A stretch of 64,000 nucleotides of DNA from Alloalcanivorax mobilis. Lineage in GTDB: Bacteria > Pseudomonadota > Gammaproteobacteria > Pseudomonadales > Alcanivoracaceae. Positions 56,931-64,000 of this stretch are shown piece by piece. The stretch covers positions 1-64,000 of the forward strand of contig NZ_NMQZ01000009.1 of the NCBI RefSeq assembly GCF_002864685.1, written 5' to 3'. Position numbers and translations under genes: made by a program. Every line of letters begins with the position of its first letter. Position 1 is the stretch's first letter. Under the pieces are notes generated by a model. The model had not been told where the DNA came from. It did no database searches and saw only the letters and a program-made list of their open reading frames with translations.

Positions 56931-57074
56931 GCCAGACGCCAGACGCCGGACGCCGGACGCTTGTCGACTGTCGCTTCGCTCCAGCCGACCACACCAGGAG
57001 GCTTCGCAGGAAACACCGCAAAACCGTCCGTACCGGGTTTAGCGTCCGGCGTCCAGCGTCCAGCGTCCGGCGTC
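56931..57074. repeat. Heptamer-repeat element E7 between pheA and hisC
   Basis: The left arm (56931-56960) is GCCAGAC and GCCGGAC units, four in a row. The right arm (57042-57074) is their inverted complement (GCGTCCGGCGTCCAGCGTCC...). The right arm reaches into the pheA stop codon at 57073-57075. This element lies between two tandem minus-strand genes. Confidence 0.8.
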
Positions 57075-58155
57075 AAAGCACCGCTTTCGGGTACGAGCCG
57101 AGCAGCTTAATGGTGTTGCCCTGCTGCTCCAGGGTGTTGAGCACCTCGGCCAGCTCGGCGTTTTCCTTGTGGCCTTCGCAATCAATAAAGAACACGTAGC
57201 TCCAGTTGGCGATGCGCGAGGGCCGGCTTTCCAGGCGGGTCAGGTTGATGCCTTTCTCACGGAACGGCATCAACAGGTCGGAGAGCAAGCCCGGGCGGTT
57301 CTTGCCGGACACCAGCAGGCTGGTCTTGTCGCGGCCGGACGGCGGGGTGTCCTGGCGGCCGATGATCAGAAACCGGGTGGTGTTGTCCGGGCGGTCCTCG
57401 ATGTTGCTCTGCACCTGCTCCAGACCGTACAGCTCGGCGGCCATGTCGCCGGCGATCGCCATGGCGTTCCATTCGTCCTTGAGACGGCGCGCCGCGTCCG
57501 CGTTGGAACTGACCGCGATGCGCTCCACGGTGGGCATATGCGTGTCGATCCATTGCCGGCACTGGGCCAGGGTTTGCTGGTGGGAATAGATGCGCGTCAC
57601 CTTGTCCTGGCGGGTGTGAGGCCCGGCCAGCAGGTGATGGTGAATGCGCAGTTCCACCTCGCCGCAGATCTGCAACTCGGAGTTCATAAAGGAATCAAGG
57701 GTGTGGTTGACCATGCCCTCGGTGGAATTCTCCACCGGCACCACGCCGAAATGCACGGCGCCGGCGGCCACTTCCCGGAACACTTCATCAATGGCACCCA
57801 GCGGCACGCTCTGCGCGGCGTGGCCAAAATGCTTGATCGCCGCCTGTTGGGTAAAGGTGCCCTCGGGGCCCAGAAACGCCACCCGCATGGGCTGTTCCAG
57901 CGCCAGGCAAATGCTCATTACCTCGCGGAACAGGCGCGCCATGTCCTCACCGCCCACCGGCCCCTGATTGCGCTCCTTGATCCGGCGCAACACCTGGGCT
58001 TCACGCTCCGGCCGATAAAACACCGGGGTGGGGTCTTCGGCGTATTTGACCTCGGCCACCTGATGGGCCAGTTCGGCACGTCGGTTGATCAGGTCCTGGA
58101 GCTGTTGATCCAGGGCGTCGATCTGTTCTCTTAGCTTGTCCAATGAGTTGGTCAT
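57073..58155 (-). CDS. pheA: Bifunctional chorismate mutase / prephenate dehydratase
   Basis: A 360-residue enzyme for phenylalanine synthesis. It has an N-terminal AroQ chorismate mutase (LREQIDALDQQLQDLINRRA), a prephenate dehydratase domain from about residue 90 (FLGPEGTFTQQAA, NTTRFLIIG), and a C-terminal ACT domain with ESRPS for Phe feedback. The stop codon overlaps a heptamer-repeat arm. Start ATG at 58155. Confidence 0.96.
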   Translation of the reverse strand: MTNSLDKLREQIDALDQQLQDLINRRAELAHQVAEVKYAEDPTPVFYRPEREAQVLRRIKERNQGPVGGEDMARLFREVMSICLALEQPMRVAFLGPEGTFTQQAAIKHFGHAAQSVPLGAIDEVFREVAAGAVHFGVVPVENSTEGMVNHTLDSFMNSELQICGEVELRIHHHLLAGPHTRQDKVTRIYSHQQTLAQCRQWIDTHMPTVERIAVSSNADAARRLKDEWNAMAIAGDMAAELYGLEQVQSNIEDRPDNTTRFLIIGRQDTPPSGRDKTSLLVSGKNRPGLLSDLLMPFREKGINLTRLESRPSRIANWSYVFFIDCEGHKENAELAEVLNTLEQQGNTIKLLGSYPKAVL

Positions 58156-58173
58156 TTGCTGTCTCGCTTACAG

Positions 58174-58310
58174 GCTCGCACGCATCACGCTTGCACGCTG
58201 CGTGGGAGCGGGTGCCCTGTTTGCCTATTATTTCTCAGCGCGCCGCCGACGGCCACCACGCTCTCTGTCTTCCAGGTGCCATGCGTGTTGCGTGCCGCGT
58301 GCAAGCGCTC
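58174..58310. repeat. Heptamer-repeat element E8 between serC and pheA
   Basis: The left arm (58174-58206) has units like GCACGCA/TCACGCT. The right arm (58281-58310) has GCGTGTTGCGTGCCGCGTGC, the inverted complement type. It fills the 157-bp spacer between two minus-strand genes and reaches to 3 bp from the serC stop. Confidence 0.7.
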
Positions 58311-58312
58311 TT

Positions 58313-59392
58313 CTATCCTTTTCTCTTCTCGAAATCCGCCATGAAATCCACCAGCGCGTCCACCGCCGCCTCGGGCACCGCGTTGTAGATGCTGGCGCGC
58401 ATGCCGCCGACACTGCGGTGGCCTTTCAGGTTGCGCAGGCCGGCGGCATCCGCTTCGGCCAGGAAGGTCTTATCCAGCGCCGTGTCCGCCAGCACGAACG
58501 GTACGTTCATCCAGCTGCGGTTGGCCGGCGCCACCGGGTTACTGTAGAACGGGCTGGCGTCGATAAAGTCATAAAGCTTGCCCGCCTTGCGCCGATTGAG
58601 CGTTTCCATGGCCGGCATACCGCCCTGCGCCTTGAGCCACTGGAACACCAGGCCGGCCAGGTACCAGGCAAAAGTCGGCGGCGTGTTGTACATGGAGTCG
58701 TTATCCGCGTGCACCTGGTAGTTCATCATCGCCGGCACGCCCGGCCCGGCGCGGCCGAGCAGATCGCGACGCACAATCACCAGGGTCAGGCCGGCCGGGC
58801 CAATGTTCTTTTGGGCGCCGGCGTAGATCAGCGAAAAGCGGTTCACATCCAGCGGGCGGGACAAAATAGTGGAACTCATGTCCGCCACCAGGGGCCGGCT
58901 GACCTCCGGAATAAAATCGTACTCCAGCCCGCCGATGGTTTCGTTGGGGCAATAGTGCACGTACGCGGCGTTGTCGCTGAGGCGCCAGTCGCTCTGTGGC
59001 GGCACATAGGAAAAATTACGGTCCTCGCTGCTGGCCGCCACATTGACCCGGCAAAAGCGGCCGGCTTCCTTGATCGCCTTGCTCGACCACTGCCCGGTGT
59101 TGACGTAATCCGCCGTGTCGGCGTCGCCGAGCAGGTTCATCGGCACCATGGCGAACTGGGCGCTGGCGCCACCTTGCAAAAACAGCACCGCGTAATCGTC
59201 GGAGATGCCCAGCAAATCGCGCAGATCCCGCTCCGCCCGGGCGGCCATCTCCACCACCACCTGATCGCGATGGCTCATTTCCATCACCGACATGCCGGTG
59301 CCCTGATAATCCAGCATTTCCTCGCGGGCCTGGTTGAGCACCGCCTCCGGCAGAGCCGCCGGACCAGCGCAGAAGTTGTAAGCGCGGGGCAT
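58313..59392 (-). CDS. serC: Phosphoserine aminotransferase
   Basis: A 359-residue PLP enzyme converting 3-phosphohydroxypyruvate to phosphoserine (also acting in pyridoxine synthesis). YNFCAGPAALPEAVL is the family start, the PLP Lys lies in YAGAQKNIGPAGL, and the C-terminal GGMRASIYNA is typical. The ATG at 59392 follows GGAG; a longer in-frame reading is less likely. Confidence 0.96.
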   Translation of the reverse strand: MPRAYNFCAGPAALPEAVLNQAREEMLDYQGTGMSVMEMSHRDQVVVEMAARAERDLRDLLGISDDYAVLFLQGGASAQFAMVPMNLLGDADTADYVNTGQWSSKAIKEAGRFCRVNVAASSEDRNFSYVPPQSDWRLSDNAAYVHYCPNETIGGLEYDFIPEVSRPLVADMSSTILSRPLDVNRFSLIYAGAQKNIGPAGLTLVIVRRDLLGRAGPGVPAMMNYQVHADNDSMYNTPPTFAWYLAGLVFQWLKAQGGMPAMETLNRRKAGKLYDFIDASPFYSNPVAPANRSWMNVPFVLADTALDKTFLAEADAAGLRNLKGHRSVGGMRASIYNAVPEAAVDALVDFMADFEKRKG

Positions 59393-59417
59393 GTTTCGTT
59401 TCTCCAAAGTCAGAGAA

Positions 59418-59477
59418 GCCCGGATCACTCCGGGCCAGGGTGTTGGCTATAGAATCTCCGGCGGCCGTGGCCGCCGG
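59418..59477 (-). terminator. Two hairpins between gyrA and serC
   Basis: CCGGCGGCC/GGCCGCCGG (59458-59477, 9-bp perfect arms) lies just past the gyrA stop. GCCCGG/CCGGGC (59418-59435) is followed by a loose T-containing run (TTCTCTGACTTT) on the minus strand. Either could end the gyrA message. Confidence 0.5.
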
Positions 59478-59482
59478 GCTGT

Positions 59483-62209
59483 TCACTGGTCCTGATCGGT
59501 GTCCGGCGCCGATTCGGAATCGTCCTCGCCGGCGTCGTGCTCCAGCGCCTCGTCGTCGAGAAGGTCGCCTTCCAGTTCGGGAATCGTCGCCAGCCCGGAG
59601 AGCGCTTCGTCACCGCTCATGCGGATCAAACGCACGCCCTGGGTATTGCGCCCCAGATGGCTGACTTCATCGACCCGAGTACGCACCAGGGTGCCCTGGT
59701 TGGAGATCAGCATGATGTCCTCGCCGCCGACCACCTGGGCGGCGCCCACCAGTTCACCGTTGCGCTCGTTCACCACCATGCCGATCACGCCCTGCGTGCC
59801 CCGCCCCTTGGTCGGGAACTCGGACAGGTCGGTGCGCTTGCCATAGCCGTTCTTCGACGCGGTCAGCAACTGGCCGTCGGCCTCGGGCACGATCAGGGCA
59901 ATCACTTCCTCGCCCTCGGCCACTCTCATGCCGCGCACGCCACGGGCGGTGCGGCCCATCACCCGCACTTTGGATTCCTTGAAGCGCACCACCTTGCCGT
60001 TGCTGGCCACCAGCACCACATCTTCGTCGCCCTGGGTGATCGCCACATTGACCAGATGCTCGCCTTCCTGCAGCCGCACGGCAATCAGGCCGCTGCTGCG
60101 CGGCTTGGCGAACTTGGCCAGCTCGGTGCGTTTGACCACGCCGTTGGAGATCGCCATGAAGATAAACGGGCCGGCGACGCCGGTGTCCGCTTCGGCTTCA
60201 ACGCCTTCGGCGTCCTCGACCACTTCGCCTTCCAGCACTTCGGCCTCGTCGTCATCATCGACGCTGCCCTGCTGACGCACCATGTCCGCGTCGAGCCGCA
60301 GAATCGCGGTGATCCGCTCTTCCGGCTTGAGCGCCGGAATCAGATTGACAATCGGCTTGCCCCGGGAGGCACGCCCGCCCTGCGGCAGCTCAAACACCCG
60401 CAGCCAGTACACCTTGCCCTCACTGGTGAAGCACAGCAGGGTGTCGTGGGTGCCGGCCACCAACAGGTGCTCCACGTAATCCTCGTCTTTGAGCTGGCCG
60501 GCGGACTTGCCGCGCCCACCGCGTTTTTGCGCCCGGTAGGTGTCGATCGGCTGTATCTTGGCGTAACCGCCGTGGCTGAGCGTGGCCACCACGGTTTCCT
60601 CGGCGATCAGATCTTCCATGCTCAGATCCAGACGCGAGGTCTGAATCTCGGTACGGCGCTCGTCGCTGTACTCGGCGCGGATCGCGTTGAGTTCATCACG
60701 GATCACCTGCATCAGGCGCTGCGGGTCGGCGAGAATCAGCATCAACTTGCTGATTTGCTCCAGCAGTTCCTGGTAATCGGTGATCAGCTTTTCCCGTTCC
60801 AGGCCGGTCAGCTTCTGCAGACGCAGGTCAAGAATCGCCTGGGCCTGTTCCGGGCTCAGATGGTAAAGGCCGTCGCGCAGGCCGTAGTGCTCGTCCAGGC
60901 CGTCCGGGCGCGCCGCGTCCTCACCGCCGGCGCGCTCCAGCATGGTCAGCACATCGCCGGGCGCCCAGCCCTGGGCAAGCAGTTTTTCCTTCGCTTCAGC
61001 ACCGCTCGGCGACGCCTTGATCAGCGCGATCACCGGATCAATATTGGTCAGCGCCACCGCCAGGCCTTCCAGCTGATGGGCTTTTTCACGCGCCTTGCGC
61101 AGCTCGAACACGGTACGGCGGGTCACCACCTCGCGGCGGTGGCGCAGGAACGCATCCAGCAGTTCGCGCAGGTTCAGGGTGCGCGGCTGGCCATCCACCA
61201 GGGCCACCGTGTTGATGCCGAACACCGTCTCCATCTGCGTCTGCTGATAGAGATTATTCAGCACCACCTCGGCGTTTTCACCACGGCGCAACTCGATATA
61301 AACCCGCATCCCCTGCTTGTCGGATTCGTCGCGCAGTTCGGTGATGCCTTCGATCTTTTTCTCTTTGACCAGCTCCGCGATCTTCTCGATCAGGCGTGCC
61401 TTGTTCACCTGATAGGGCAGCTCGTGGATGATGATCGCTTCCTTGCCGCTTTTATCAGTTTGCTCGATGTCGGCGCGGGCCCGCACATAGATGCGCCCAC
61501 GGCCGGTGCGGTAGGCCTGCACGATGCCAGCCCGGCCATTAATGATGCCGGCGGTGGGGAAATCCGGACCCTTGATGTATTCCATCAGGTCGTCCGGGGT
61601 CAGGCTGTCGTCGTCGATCAGCGCCAGGCATCCGTCCACCACTTCGCCCAGATTGTGCGGCGGAATATTGGTGGCCATGCCCACGGCGATCCCGGAGGAG
61701 CCGTTCACCAGCAGGTTGGGCACGCGGGTGGGCATGACGTCGGGAATGCGTTCGGTGCCGTCGTAGTTGTCCACGTAGTCGACGGTCTCTTTGTCCAGAT
61801 CGGCGAGCAATTCGTGGGCGATCTTGGACATGCGCACTTCGGTGTAACGCATGGCGGCGGCGGAATCGCCGTCGATGGAACCGAAGTTACCCTGCCCGTC
61901 CACCAGCATGTAGCGCAGCGAGAACGGCTGCGCCATGCGCACGATGGTGTCGTAAACGGCGGAATCGCCGTGCGGGTGGTATTTACCGATGACGTCACCC
62001 ACCACACGGGCGGATTTCTTATAAGGTTTGTTCCAGTCGTTGCTGAGCTCGTGCATGGCGAACAGCACGCGCCGGTGCACCGGCTTAAGGCCGTCACGCA
62101 CATCCGGCAGGGCCCGGCCCACGATCACGCTCATGGCGTAATCCAGGTAGGATTGTCTGAGCTCATCCTCGATATTGACGGGAGTGACTTCTTTCGCGAG
62201 GTCCGTCAT
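59483..62209 (-). CDS. gyrA: DNA gyrase subunit A
   Basis: A 908-residue type II topoisomerase subunit. The catalytic Tyr122 lies in MRYTEVRM. The quinolone-determining region has Ser83 and Asp87 in GDSAVYD (wild-type pattern). The GyrA box QKRGGRGKS opens the DNA-wrapping C-terminal domain. That domain carries an acidic insert near residue 640-670 ([18 protein letters not shown]) and a very acidic tail. The ATG at 62209 follows AAGGAA. Confidence 0.97.
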   Translation of the reverse strand: MTDLAKEVTPVNIEDELRQSYLDYAMSVIVGRALPDVRDGLKPVHRRVLFAMHELSNDWNKPYKKSARVVGDVIGKYHPHGDSAVYDTIVRMAQPFSLRYMLVDGQGNFGSIDGDSAAAMRYTEVRMSKIAHELLADLDKETVDYVDNYDGTERIPDVMPTRVPNLLVNGSSGIAVGMATNIPPHNLGEVVDGCLALIDDDSLTPDDLMEYIKGPDFPTAGIINGRAGIVQAYRTGRGRIYVRARADIEQTDKSGKEAIIIHELPYQVNKARLIEKIAELVKEKKIEGITELRDESDKQGMRVYIELRRGENAEVVLNNLYQQTQMETVFGINTVALVDGQPRTLNLRELLDAFLRHRREVVTRRTVFELRKAREKAHQLEGLAVALTNIDPVIALIKASPSGAEAKEKLLAQGWAPGDVLTMLERAGGEDAARPDGLDEHYGLRDGLYHLSPEQAQAILDLRLQKLTGLEREKLITDYQELLEQISKLMLILADPQRLMQVIRDELNAIRAEYSDERRTEIQTSRLDLSMEDLIAEETVVATLSHGGYAKIQPIDTYRAQKRGGRGKSAGQLKDEDYVEHLLVAGTHDTLLCFTSEGKVYWLRVFELPQGGRASRGKPIVNLIPALKPEERITAILRLDADMVRQQGSVDDDDEAEVLEGEVVEDAEGVEAEADTGVAGPFIFMAISNGVVKRTELAKFAKPRSSGLIAVRLQEGEHLVNVAITQGDEDVVLVASNGKVVRFKESKVRVMGRTARGVRGMRVAEGEEVIALIVPEADGQLLTASKNGYGKRTDLSEFPTKGRGTQGVIGMVVNERNGELVGAAQVVGGEDIMLISNQGTLVRTRVDEVSHLGRNTQGVRLIRMSGDEALSGLATIPELEGDLLDDEALEHDAGEDDSESAPDTDQDQ

Positions 62210-62336
62210 GGCGTTCCTTATTTCCCTCGGTGACGTGGACAGCGCCGTGGCGACGCCCGGCCTGAGTGTCGGGTAGTGATACCGGCGCCGCCGGGCCGAT
62301 CAAATCAATGGCTCGGGGGCGCCCTAAAAGCCATCG

Positions 62337-62363
62337 ATGATAGCACAGCTTTGCCACTTCCAA
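62337..62363 (-). promoter_or_regulatory. Candidate promoter for gyrA
   Basis: On the minus strand TTGGAA (62363-62358) and TATCAT (62342-62337), 15-bp spacing, about 130 bp before the start codon. The spacing is short. Confidence 0.35.
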
Positions 62364-62483
62364 GGAGCCCGCGCCAATCGCCGCCACGGCGAACGGCGAC
62401 AGCCGCTCCGGGGCCACCGAATCGTTCAAAAAATCGGCGGCAACAGGGTTTCCAATGGAACGGCAACGGACTCTAAGACACGG

Positions 62484-62489
62484 TATACT
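62484..62489 (+). promoter_or_regulatory. Candidate -10 box for mtaD
   Basis: TATACT, 29 bp before the mtaD ATG. No convincing -35 box at the right distance. Confidence 0.35.
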
Positions 62490-62517
62490 CGCCGCCAAAC
62501 CGGGTTTGGAGTCTGCA

Positions 62518-63843
62518 ATGAGCGAAAACCGAGCGGATCTGATCGTCAATGCGCGCTGGGTGGCCCCGGTGGCGCCCAACGAGCTGCTCGCCGACCACGC
62601 CGTGGTGGTCCGCGGCGACACCATTGTCGATCTGCTGCCGCGCGCCCTGGCGGCGCAAAAGTGGCAGGCCGACGAGGTCATCACCCTGGACCAACACCTG
62701 CTTGCCCCGGGCCTGATCAACGCGCACACCCACGCCGCCATGAATCTGTTCCGCGGCCTCGCCGACGACCTGCCTTTAATGGCCTGGCTCGAGAACCACA
62801 TCTGGCCGGCCGAGGGGCGCTGGGTCAGTGAAGCCTTCGTGCGTGACGGCGCCCTGCTGGCCGCCGCCGAGATGATCCGCTCGGGCACCACCTGCTTCGC
62901 CGACATGTACTTCTTCCCGGACGCCACCGCCCGCGCCACCATGGAAGCGGGCCTGCGCGCGGTGCTGTGTTGCCCGATCATGGATTTCCCCACGCCCATG
63001 GGCGAGGGCCCGGAGGACTACCTGCGTCTGGCCACCGAAGCGATCGACAACTGGCGGCACGAGCCCCGCCTGACGCTCGGCTTCGGCCCCCACGCGCCCT
63101 ATACGGTCTCCGACGCGCCGCTGGAAAAAGTACTCACCCTGGCGGAGGAGTTGGACGCGCCGATCATGATGCACGTGCACGAAACCGCCGGCGAAATCCA
63201 TCAGGCGGTGGAGAACGGCGGCGAGCGGCCGATCACCCGCCTGCGCCAACTGGGCCTGCTGGGCCCACGCCTGCTGGCCGTGCACATGACTCAACTGCTC
63301 GACGAAGAGATCGACTGGCTGGTGGAGACCGGCACCCATGTGGTGCACTGCCCGGAATCCAACCTGAAACTGGCGAGCGGCTTCGCGCCGGTGCACAAGC
63401 TGCTGGAGGCCGGCGTCAATGTCGCCCTGGGCACCGACGGCGCGGCCAGCAACAACGACCTGGACATGATCGGCGAGATGCGCACCGCCGCCCTGCTCGC
63501 CAAGGGCGTCAGCCAGCGCGCCGACGCCGTGCCGGCGGCCACGGCGTTGCGCATGGCCACTTTGAACGGCGCCCGGGCCCTGGGTCTGGAAGCGCGCATC
63601 GGCTCACTGGAAGCGGGCAAACAGGCGGATATGATCGCCATTGATATGAGCGCCCTGGAAACCCAGCCGCTGTTCGACCCGGTGGCGCAACTGGTGTACG
63701 CCGCCACCCGCGATCAGGTCACCCACAGCTGGGTGGCCGGGCGCTGCCTGATGCGCGACCGCCAACTCACCACCCTTAACCGCGCCCTGCTGGCCCGCAA
63801 TGCCAGCGAATGGCAGCGCAAGATCGCTGGAGAACAGTCATGA
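62518..63843 (+). CDS. mtaD: 5'-methylthioadenosine/S-adenosylhomocysteine deaminase
   Basis: A 441-residue amidohydrolase of the TRZ/ATZ family that deaminates MTA (and often SAH) to the inosine form, the first step of the Pseudomonas-type methionine salvage route. The metal site has His70 and His72 ([13 protein letters not shown]), HVHETAGE and a later GTDGAAS Asp. The ATG at 62518 follows GGAG. It overlaps ubiG by ATGA, as in Pseudomonas. Confidence 0.92.
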   Translation: MSENRADLIVNARWVAPVAPNELLADHAVVVRGDTIVDLLPRALAAQKWQADEVITLDQHLLAPGLINAHTHAAMNLFRGLADDLPLMAWLENHIWPAEGRWVSEAFVRDGALLAAAEMIRSGTTCFADMYFFPDATARATMEAGLRAVLCCPIMDFPTPMGEGPEDYLRLATEAIDNWRHEPRLTLGFGPHAPYTVSDAPLEKVLTLAEELDAPIMMHVHETAGEIHQAVENGGERPITRLRQLGLLGPRLLAVHMTQLLDEEIDWLVETGTHVVHCPESNLKLASGFAPVHKLLEAGVNVALGTDGAASNNDLDMIGEMRTAALLAKGVSQRADAVPAATALRMATLNGARALGLEARIGSLEAGKQADMIAIDMSALETQPLFDPVAQLVYAATRDQVTHSWVAGRCLMRDRQLTTLNRALLARNASEWQRKIAGEQS

Positions 63844-64000
63844 GCAGCCCCAATGTGGACAGTGCCGAGATCGCCAAATTCAACGCCCTGGCCGAGCGCT
63901 GGTGGGACCCGGAGTCGGAGTTCCGCCCGCTGCACGACATCAATCCGCTGCGCCTGAACTACATTGACGAACGCGCCGGCCTGACCGGCAAGAGCGTGAT
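63840..64000 (+). CDS. ubiG: Ubiquinone biosynthesis O-methyltransferase, 5' part only
   Basis: The reading frame starts in the ATGA overlap with mtaD and runs off the window end. The 53 visible residues ([20 protein letters not shown], then [13 protein letters not shown]) are the typical UbiG N-terminus. The rest lies outside. Confidence 0.93.
   Translation, partial: MSSPNVDSAEIAKFNALAERWWDPESEFRPLHDINPLRLNYIDERAGLTGKSV

Larger units (their letters stand above)
62210..62517. other. Divergent intergenic region gyrA-mtaD
   Basis: 308 bp holding the two promoters (see next entries) and no visible gene or repeat. Confidence 0.6.

Noticed and set aside
59537-62233. Long open frame (about 898 codons) antisense to gyrA
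   Set aside because: gyrA is unambiguous. In GC-rich DNA the antisense frame is often open, and the translation (His/Gln/Ala/Gly-rich) matches no family.

Overview
The window is a stretch of gammaproteobacterial chromosome. It is GC-rich by eye and densely coding, with about 53 protein genes and one tRNA. The order gyrA-serC-pheA-hisC-tyrA/aroA-cmk-rpsA-ihfB-lapA-lapB-pyrF, followed on the other side of gyrA by mtaD-ubiG, is the arrangement known from Pseudomonas and relatives. Together with an Rnf/Rsx complex, Hda, LigE-type ligases and a RetS-like hybrid kinase, this suggests a Pseudomonadales/Oceanospirillales bacterium, most likely Alcanivorax or a close relative. The genus is an inference, not a database result.

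Layout. 1-12 kb holds housekeeping genes: sthA; a LapA-domain protein; hda with a DUF2066 gene; purM-purN with two coupled DUF3108 paralogues; dcd; the Fe-S carrier apbC/mrp; a SIMPL lipoprotein; a DUF3336/patatin lipase; and a 1-Cys peroxiredoxin. 12.3-13.9 kb is the only clearly accessory patch. It has a HigB-HigA type toxin-antitoxin pair, tRNA-Gly(CCC), and direct repeats that look derived from the 3' end and terminator of that tRNA. 13.9-24 kb has two tandem exported ATP-dependent DNA ligase paralogues (the first without its catalytic residues), an SDR, rsmC, a soluble lytic transglycosylase, a spermidine-synthase-like protein and a giant AsmA/DUF748 protein. 24-36 kb has small enzymes, two different PhoD-like phosphatases, a 7TM hybrid histidine kinase and metG.

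36-46 kb carries the Rnf/Rsx electron-transport operon rsxABCDG. Its last gene, rsxE, is cut off by an inverted three-gene operon (aminotransferase, omega-amidase, peptide deformylase). nth follows 1.5 kb further on. 47-62 kb is the minus-strand run comEA, pyrF, lapBA, ihfB, rpsA, cmk, tyrA-aroA, hisC, pheA, serC, gyrA (aromatic amino acid synthesis, serine synthesis, translation, LPS control). The window ends in mtaD and the start of ubiG.

The main unexplained signal is in the gaps. At least eight intergenic spacers contain runs of 7-bp tandem repeats (TTAAAAG-, TTTTCAG-, AGCTTGT-, GACGCCG-, GTGTTGC-like words). Seven of them have a second run on the other side of a GC-rich core, in most cases in inverted orientation, with each element using its own word. 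All five convergent gene junctions longer than 25 bp carry one. One run appears to interrupt a tRNA-derived repeat, which suggests that these runs insert or expand. Separately, three long perfect or near-perfect hairpins with a GGCC-rich inner stem sit at 36.1 and 45.8-46.1 kb, and a perfect 25-bp inverted repeat lies upstream of rpsA.
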